Origin: JBBQVZ01 sp963695975
GTDB lineage: Bacteria; Actinomycetota; UBA4738; HRBIN12
Assembly (NCBI GenBank): GCA_963695975.1
Contig: CAVOIB010000006.1
Location: forward strand, 1-64,000
DNA length: 64,000 nt
Direction of reading: 5' to 3'
In this document: in pieces, positions 58,999-64,000 of the stretch
How the letters are laid out: every line of letters starts with the position of its first letter
How positions within the stretch are numbered: position 1 is the first letter of the stretch
The notes under the pieces: model-generated
The model's database searches: none
Told to the model about the DNA's origin: nothing
The model's input: only the letters and a program-made list of their open reading frames with translations
Made by a program: the position numbers and the translations under genes

Positions 58999-61356
58999 AT
59001 GGTAGACACCGAAGAGATCCGCGGGATCGGACACAGCGTCCGTCGCGTCGAGGACGACCGGTTCATCCGCGGCGTAGGCAACTACATCGACGACATCCAC
59101 CTGCCCGGGATGCTTCACATGGCCATCCTGCGGAGTCCCTACGCGCACGCGAACCTGAAGAGCGTCGACGGTTCGAAGGCGCAGGCGCTCGACGGTGTGA
59201 TCGCGGTCGTGACGGGCGAGCTGATGGCGCAACACGGCCTGGCGTGGATGCCGACGCTCTCGGGCGACACGGAGGCGGTCCTCGCGACCGACAAGGTGCG
59301 CTTCCAGGGGCAAGAGGTCGCCGCCGTGATCGCGACCGACCCGTACATCGCGAAGGACGCCCTCGAGCTGATCGAGGTCGACTACGAGCCGCTGGATCCG
59401 GTCACCACCCCGCAGCAGGCGCTACGGGCCGACGCCCCGGTGATCCGCACCGACAAGGAAGGCCAGACGAACAACCACATCTACGACTGGGAGACGGGCG
59501 ACAAAGAGGCGACCGACGCGGCGTTCGCCGCGGCCGACGTCGTGGTCTCGCTCGACACGTTCTACCCGCGGTGCCACCCAGCCCCGCTGGAAACCTGCGG
59601 CTGCGTCGCCGACATCAACCCCGCCACGGGTCAGGCGACGATCTACATGACGTCGCAGGCACCGCACCTCATCCGAACGGTGTTCGCGCTCGTCGCCGGA
59701 CTTCCTGAGGAGAAGATCCGGATCATCTCGCCAGACATCGGGGGCGGCTTCGGGAACAAGGTGCCGGTCTACCCGGGATACGTGGTCGCCACGGCGGCGT
59801 CGCTCCTGCTCGGACACCCCGTGAAATGGATCGAGGACCGCTCGGAGAACCTCATCTCGACCGGGTTCGCGCGCGACTATCACATGTCGGGTTCCCTGGC
59901 GTTGAAGAAGGACGGGACCATGCTCGGCTTGCGGGCGTCGCTTCTGGCCGACGAGGGCGCGTTCTACGCCGACGCGCAGCCGTCCAAGTTCAAGGTGGGG
60001 CTGTTCCACATCGTGAGCGGGTCCTACGACCTGCCGGCGACCCACGTCACGGCCGAGGGCGCGTACACGAACAAGGCCCCGGGGGGCGTCGCCTACCGTT
60101 GCTCGTTCCGGGTGACGGAGGCCTCGTACCTGATCGAGCGTCTGGTGTCGAACGCCGCCTACGAGCTGGGGATGGATCCGGTGGAACTCCGGAAGAAGAA
60201 CTTCATCCAGAAGGACCAGTTCCCGTACACGTCGTCGACGGGATTCGTCTACGACAGCGGCGACTATCAGGGGGCCATGGACAAGGCGCTCGAAATGATC
60301 GGGTACGACGACCTGCGCAAGGAACAGGCGGAGGCGCGCGCCCAAGGCAGGCTGTACGGCATCGGCGTCGCGTCGTTCACCGAGGTCGTCGGGGCCGGCC
60401 CCGCGAAGGACTACGACATCATCGGTGTGAAGATGAACGACGGCGCCGAGCTTCGCATCCATCCGACCGGCAAGGCGATCCTCAAGATCAGCTGCCAGAC
60501 GCAAGGTCAGGGGCACGAGACCACGTTCGCCCAGATCGTGGCCGGCGAGCTTGGCATCCAGCCTGAGGACATCAAGGTGATGCACGGCGACACGGACAAC
60601 ACGCCGTACGGTCTCGGCACGTACGCCTCACGCTCCACGCCGACGTCGGGCGCCGCCACGGCCATGGTCGCCCGTCGCGTCCGCGAGAAGGCGATGAAAC
60701 TCGCCGCGCACCTGCTCGAGGTCGCGGAGGAGGACGTCGAGTACGCCGATGGCAAGTTCTCCGTGAAGGGCGCGCCGGATCAGGTGAAGACGATCCAGGA
60801 CGTGGCGTTCGCCGCCTACACCAACTTCCCCGAGGGCATGGAGGCCGGCCTGGAGGGCAACTACTACTACAACCCGCCGAACCTGACGTTCCCGTTCGGG
60901 ACGTACGTCGTCGCGGTCGAAGTTGACCCAGACACCGGCGTGTGGAAGGTACGGCGGATGGTCGCGGTCGACGACTGTGGGGTGCGGATCAACCCGATGA
61001 TCGTTGAGGGCCAGATCCAGGGCGGGCTCACCGAGGGGTACGCGATCGCCGCGATGGAGCTGATCACGTTCGACGAGGTCGGCAACGCGATCGGCACGAA
61101 CTTCACGGACTACCTGATCCCGACCGCGTGGGAGACGCCGAAGTTCGAGCTGGGCGAGACCGTCACGCCGTCCCCGCACCACCCGATCGGCGCGAAGGGC
61201 GTCGGCGAGTCGGCCACCGTCGGCTCCCCCGCCGCGTACGTGAACGCCGTGATCGACGCGCTCTGGCCCGATGGTGTGAAGAACATCGACATGCCGGTCA
61301 CCTCGGCGAAGGTGTGGGAGGCATTGGAGGCCGCGAAGGCGGGCTCCTCGGCGTGA
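58999..61356 (+). CDS. coxL: Aerobic CO dehydrogenase large subunit, form I
   Basis: 785 residues. The active-site loop AYRCSFR (60091-60111, in GGVAYRCSFRVTEASYLIERL) carries the cysteine that binds copper in the Mo-S-Cu site, the diagnostic feature of form I CoxL. Other blocks: DIGGGFGNKVPVYPGY, CQTQGQGHETTFAQI and GAKGVGESATVGSPAAYVNAV (with the base glutamate). Oxidises CO to CO2 for energy; in many actinobacteria it works at trace levels. GGAAGGAG lies before the ATG. Its stop overlaps the next gene by 4 bases. Confidence 0.95.
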   Translation: MVDTEEIRGIGHSVRRVEDDRFIRGVGNYIDDIHLPGMLHMAILRSPYAHANLKSVDGSKAQALDGVIAVVTGELMAQHGLAWMPTLSGDTEAVLATDKVRFQGQEVAAVIATDPYIAKDALELIEVDYEPLDPVTTPQQALRADAPVIRTDKEGQTNNHIYDWETGDKEATDAAFAAADVVVSLDTFYPRCHPAPLETCGCVADINPATGQATIYMTSQAPHLIRTVFALVAGLPEEKIRIISPDIGGGFGNKVPVYPGYVVATAASLLLGHPVKWIEDRSENLISTGFARDYHMSGSLALKKDGTMLGLRASLLADEGAFYADAQPSKFKVGLFHIVSGSYDLPATHVTAEGAYTNKAPGGVAYRCSFRVTEASYLIERLVSNAAYELGMDPVELRKKNFIQKDQFPYTSSTGFVYDSGDYQGAMDKALEMIGYDDLRKEQAEARAQGRLYGIGVASFTEVVGAGPAKDYDIIGVKMNDGAELRIHPTGKAILKISCQTQGQGHETTFAQIVAGELGIQPEDIKVMHGDTDNTPYGLGTYASRSTPTSGAATAMVARRVREKAMKLAAHLLEVAEEDVEYADGKFSVKGAPDQVKTIQDVAFAAYTNFPEGMEAGLEGNYYYNPPNLTFPFGTYVVAVEVDPDTGVWKVRRMVAVDDCGVRINPMIVEGQIQGGLTEGYAIAAMELITFDEVGNAIGTNFTDYLIPTAWETPKFELGETVTPSPHHPIGAKGVGESATVGSPAAYVNAVIDALWPDGVKNIDMPVTSAKVWEALEAAKAGSSA

Positions 61357-62279
61357 AGCCGGACGTCCTTGCGCTCGCGGCGGAGCTGTCGGGGCGAGGC
61401 GAGCCGTTCGTGCTGGCCACCGTCGTGTGGCGGCGCGCGCCTTCGTCGGGTAAGGAGGGCGCGACCGCACTGATCACGCCCGACCGGCGCGTGCGCGGAT
61501 GGCTCGGCGGGGCGTGTGCCGAGCCGACCGTGGTGCGGGAGGCGCTTCGCGCGTTGGAGGAGGGCTCGCCACGTCTGCTCTTCCTCGGTTCGCCGGAGGA
61601 ACTGGAGGGCCGTGCTCGTGACGGCGTCGTCACGGTCCCGATCGCGTGTCAGAGCGAAGGCGCACTGGAGGTCTACGTGGAACCGGTCCTGCCGCAACCG
61701 CAGCTCGTGGCCATCGGACGTTCGCCCGCCGCCGCAGCGCTTGCGGCGCTGGCGACCGGCTTGGGCTGGCGCAGCGTCCTGATCGAAGACAGCGGAGAGC
61801 TGGACGCCGACGTAGACGAACGCTCGTACGTCGTCGTGGCGACACAGGGGCACTTCGATGAGGACGCATTGGAGCACGCGCTCACGACGCCTGCGGCCTA
61901 CGTCGGGCTGGTCGCGTCGCGCAAGCGGGCTCAGGCGGTGCTCGGGTACCTGCGGGACCGGGGCGTTTCCGACGATGCGCTCGCACGTGTGCACGCGCCC
62001 GCCGGGTTGGATCTCGGACACGTGGCCACCGATGAGATCGCGGTCGCGATCATGGCCGAGATCGTGCAGCTCCGAGCGGCCGGAGCGTTGGAGCCGGGAG
62101 CGGTCACGGAGGCGCCAGCTCGACACGAGGAGATCGATCCGGTCTGCGGCATGACCGTCGACGTGGCCGACGCGCGTTTCCGGACGGTGCACGACGGACA
62201 GACCTACTACTTCTGCTCAGCGGGATGCCTGGCATCGTTCACGAAGGACCCGGCCTCGTACCTGACGGTCGCTCCGTGA
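61353..62279 (+). CDS. XdhC-like domain fused to YHS domain
   Basis: 308 residues. Residues about 1-250 are an XdhC/CoxI-like protein (VVWRRAPSSGKEGATALITPDRRV, GWLGGACAEPTVVREALRALEEG, AYVGLVASRKRAQAVL, HAPAGLDLGHVATDEIAVAIMAEIV). Residues about 262-305 are a YHS metal-binding module (DPVCGMTVDVADARF and YYFCSAGCLASFTKDP). XdhC handles the molybdenum cofactor and YHS modules bind metals, perhaps copper. GTG start overlaps the coxL stop, so it is coupled to the form I enzyme. Confidence 0.9.
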   Translation: MKPDVLALAAELSGRGEPFVLATVVWRRAPSSGKEGATALITPDRRVRGWLGGACAEPTVVREALRALEEGSPRLLFLGSPEELEGRARDGVVTVPIACQSEGALEVYVEPVLPQPQLVAIGRSPAAAALAALATGLGWRSVLIEDSGELDADVDERSYVVVATQGHFDEDALEHALTTPAAYVGLVASRKRAQAVLGYLRDRGVSDDALARVHAPAGLDLGHVATDEIAVAIMAEIVQLRAAGALEPGAVTEAPARHEEIDPVCGMTVDVADARFRTVHDGQTYYFCSAGCLASFTKDPASYLTVAP

Positions 62280-62301
62280 CGGCGCCGGTAGGCTGACCGT
62301 C

Positions 62302-62904
62302 ATGCTGATCGAGAACGCGTTCACCGTGAAGGCGCCGGTTGACCTGCTCTGGAACTACCTGCTCGCCGTCGAGAAGATCGCGCCGTGTATGCCGGGCGCC
62401 GAGCTGACCGAGGTCATCGACGATCGCAACTGGAAGGGCAAGCTCAACGCGAAGTTCGGCCCGGTGAGCCTGTCGTTCGCCGGGACGGTGTTCATGGAAG
62501 AACGCGACGACGCGCTACATCGGGTTGCGCTGACGGCCAAAGGCATGGAGGCCAAGGGCAAAGGCGCTGCGAACGCGAAGGTGACGTCCTGGCTCGAGCC
62601 GGGTCCGAGCGAGGACACGACCACGGTGAAGATGTCGGCCGACATCACGCTCACCGGCGCCGCGGCGCAGCTCTCGCGGGGCTTGCTTCCCGAGATCACC
62701 AAGAAGCTCACGCAACAGTTCGCCGATTGCCTGGAAGCCTCGATGACGGCCGAGGGCGCGGAGGCCGCCGGTGCGGTTGCAGGACAGGCGGCTCGTCCGA
62801 CGGCAGCCAAGCCGGTAGGCGGGATCGGGCTCGGGATCTCCGCGATCTGGTCGATGATCTCCGGCTTCTTCCGCAGACTGTTCGGGCTGAAGGCCAAGTC
62901 CTGA
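62302..62904 (+). CDS. coxG: CoxG (SRPBCC-fold CO dehydrogenase subunit G)
   Basis: 200 residues: FTVKAPVDLLWNYLLAVEKIAPCMPGAEL and FGPVSLSFAGTVFMEERDDALHRVALTAKG, the CoxG start bet-v1-like domain, then a C-terminal hydrophobic segment (GIGLGISAIWSMISGFFRRLF) that anchors the enzyme to the membrane. CoxG recruits CO dehydrogenase to the membrane for quinone reduction. Starts 22 bases after the XdhC-YHS gene. Confidence 0.94.
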   Translation: MLIENAFTVKAPVDLLWNYLLAVEKIAPCMPGAELTEVIDDRNWKGKLNAKFGPVSLSFAGTVFMEERDDALHRVALTAKGMEAKGKGAANAKVTSWLEPGPSEDTTTVKMSADITLTGAAAQLSRGLLPEITKKLTQQFADCLEASMTAEGAEAAGAVAGQAARPTAAKPVGGIGLGISAIWSMISGFFRRLFGLKAKS

Positions 62905-62914
62905 GGCGACGCAA

Positions 62915-63484
62915 GTGATCTCGGGTGTCGTCCTGGCGGCCGGCACCGGGACACGGTTCGGAGCGACGAAGCAGTTGGTCGTTGTCGATGGCAAACCCCT
63001 CGCGCAGCACGCGATCGACGCGTTGGTGGACGCCGAGGTGGACGAACTGATCGTGGTGACCGGCCACGACGCCGTCCGAGTGGCATCGGGACTCGCGCTC
63101 CCGCCCGACGCGCGCGTGGTCTACAACGCCGCGTACCGCGAGGGACAGTCGACGTCGCTCGGCGCGGCGCTGCACGCGCTCGGCGACGAGAGCGAAGCCA
63201 CGGTCGTGCTGATGGCCGACCAGCCGGGCGTCACGGCCGAGGTCGTCCGCGCGCTGGTCACTCGCTTCCGCGCGACCCGCAAACAGATCGTGCGCGCGAT
63301 GTATCGAGACGGCCCAGGTCCGACGCTGCTGTCACGCGAGATCTACGCCGAGGCAGGGCATCTACACGGAGACGTCGGAGCCCGGGTGTTGATCGCATCC
63401 AATCCCGAATGGGTGGAGGACGTCGCGATCGACACGCCAGCGCCCCACGACATCGACACTCCGGAAGATCTCGAGCGTCCGTAG
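62915..63484 (+). CDS. MobA-like molybdenum cofactor nucleotidyltransferase
   Basis: 189 residues: VVLAAGTGTRFGATKQLVVVDGKPLAQHAIDAL, the NTP-transferase start, and VVLMADQPGVTAEVV, then DVGARVLIASNPEW. Resembles MocA, which attaches CMP to molybdopterin to make the dinucleotide cofactor used by CO dehydrogenase. GTG start, 10 bases after coxG. Ends the cox operon. MobA (GMP) specificity cannot be excluded. Confidence 0.88.
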   Translation: MISGVVLAAGTGTRFGATKQLVVVDGKPLAQHAIDALVDAEVDELIVVTGHDAVRVASGLALPPDARVVYNAAYREGQSTSLGAALHALGDESEATVVLMADQPGVTAEVVRALVTRFRATRKQIVRAMYRDGPGPTLLSREIYAEAGHLHGDVGARVLIASNPEWVEDVAIDTPAPHDIDTPEDLERP

Positions 63485-63512
63485 ATCCACCGAGGACGTC
63501 GTCTCCGTCAGC

Positions 63513-63743
63513 ATGATCTACCCGCAGGTCCTCCCTCGGTTCCTCGACGACACGCTCGCCGCGTTCCAGCGAGCGAGCGATCTCCTCACCGAGGCCGGGG
63601 GCAAGCACTACATCGCCGACTGGCTAGGTGACATGCGCCAGGAGGACTGTCGCCGGCACTTCGGATCCCACTACGACCGGTGGGTGGAGTCGAAGCAGAT
63701 GTTCGATCCTGTCGGTGTCTTCTGCTCGCTCTTACTGTCCTGA
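63513..63743 (+). pseudogene. C-terminal remnant of a FAD-linked (BBE-type) oxidase
   Basis: 76 codons: LPRFLDDTLAAFQRASDLLTEAG, HYIADWLGDMRQEDCRRHFGSHYDRWVESKQMFDPVGVFCSLLL. The HFG-xxxxRWVESKxxFDPxGVF ending is the C-terminal cytokinin-dehydrogenase-like domain of PCMH oxidases. The rest of the protein is absent, so it is a truncated remnant. Confidence 0.7.
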
Positions 63744-64000
63744 TCCATCACCCTCCCGAGGGGGGCGAACCATCGTCCGGTCGTTCGCGGGCTCGAATCC
63801 GAACTTCGCGTAGAGCCCGTGGGCGTCGCGCGTGCCCAGATACCACTGGAGATCGCGATGCTCCGGATGCTCGACCGCCTCGCGCACCAGCTCTTCGCCG
63901 ATCCCCCGGCCGCGATACTCGGTTAGCACGAACACGTCGCCCAGCCAGGCCACGCTTGAGCCATCCGAGACCACGCGACTGAACCCGACGAGCCGATCGC
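63732..64000 (-). CDS. GNAT N-acetyltransferase, C-terminal part (runs off right edge)
   Basis: About 89 codons are visible and the reading frame continues past the window: FSRVVSDGSSVAWLGDVFVLTEYRGRGIGEELVREAV with the acetyl-CoA motif RGRGIG, then GTRDAHGLYAKFGFEPANDRTMVRPP. Stop at 63732-63734. Its 3' end overlaps the FAD-oxidase remnant by 12 bases. Confidence 0.88.
   Translation of the reverse strand, partial: DRLVGFSRVVSDGSSVAWLGDVFVLTEYRGRGIGEELVREAVEHPEHRDLQWYLGTRDAHGLYAKFGFEPANDRTMVRPPREGDGSGQ

Overview
The window is high-GC DNA with dense coding on both strands, many GTG starts and many 4-base ATGA/GTGA stop-start overlaps. An rsmI-pmt-metG neighbourhood, F420-type PPOX proteins, a DUF3052 protein, an ECF sigma factor with a TPR tail and its DGPF partner, and an alpha/beta hydrolase-adenylate cyclase fusion together point to a free-living, probably soil-type, actinomycetote. 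No rRNA, tRNA, CRISPR array, phage or intact transposase was recognised.

Layout. 1-9618: housekeeping and small accessory genes (metG truncated at the left edge, rsmI, DUF3052, protein mannosyltransferase, CPBP protease, secreted metalloprotease, pirin, AsnC-type ligand domain, LEA-like repeat protein, phosphotransferase, MFS). 9729-21338: a carbohydrate cluster (SDR, decayed GH114 glycosidase, GH4 glycosidase, SIS isomerase, complete ABC sugar importer, UlaG-like hydrolase, Zn-dehydrogenase, two PfkB-type kinases) that resembles a galactose or galactosamine utilisation system. 21407-31067: macro domain, rhodanese, PPOX, a glycolate/D-lactate oxidase GlcDEF set split by an aminotransferase and methylglyoxal synthase, RDD, GNAT, a pilin-like protein, and CoxE. 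31314-36602: zinc-free MDR, then a decayed patch (YifB remnant, cupin between two short direct repeats, PIN-toxin remnant), then a translationally coupled serine hydrolase-PPOX-PPOX set and a VOC protein. 36885-41886: repeat protein plus hydrolase-cyclase, CoxD, a lipoprotein coupled to MscS, HdeD. 42051-50497: DGPF-ECF sigma pair followed by a broken conserved small gene, a MerR regulator with a helical C-terminal domain, membrane proteins, a TetR-ClC operon with a clear operator, and a histidine kinase.

50654-63484 is the most distinctive region: two molybdenum hydroxylase sets of the CO-dehydrogenase family, arranged divergently. The minus-strand set (coxS-L-M order) has the form II active-site motif AYRGAGR. 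The plus-strand set (coxM-S-L) has the form I motif AYRCSFR, the signature of genuine aerobic CO dehydrogenase, and is followed by an XdhC-YHS fusion, CoxG and a MobA-like nucleotidyltransferase. A second XdhC lies between the sets. The maturation genes coxD and coxE lie 12-32 kb away in the same window. The organism probably scavenges CO as an energy source.

Several broken genes are hidden between intact ones: GH114 (10494-11020), YifB (32305-32424), PIN/VapC (33310-33525), a conserved small ORF (43617-43867) and a FAD-oxidase tail (63513-63743). All assignments come from reading translated sequence and remembered family motifs; no database search was possible.
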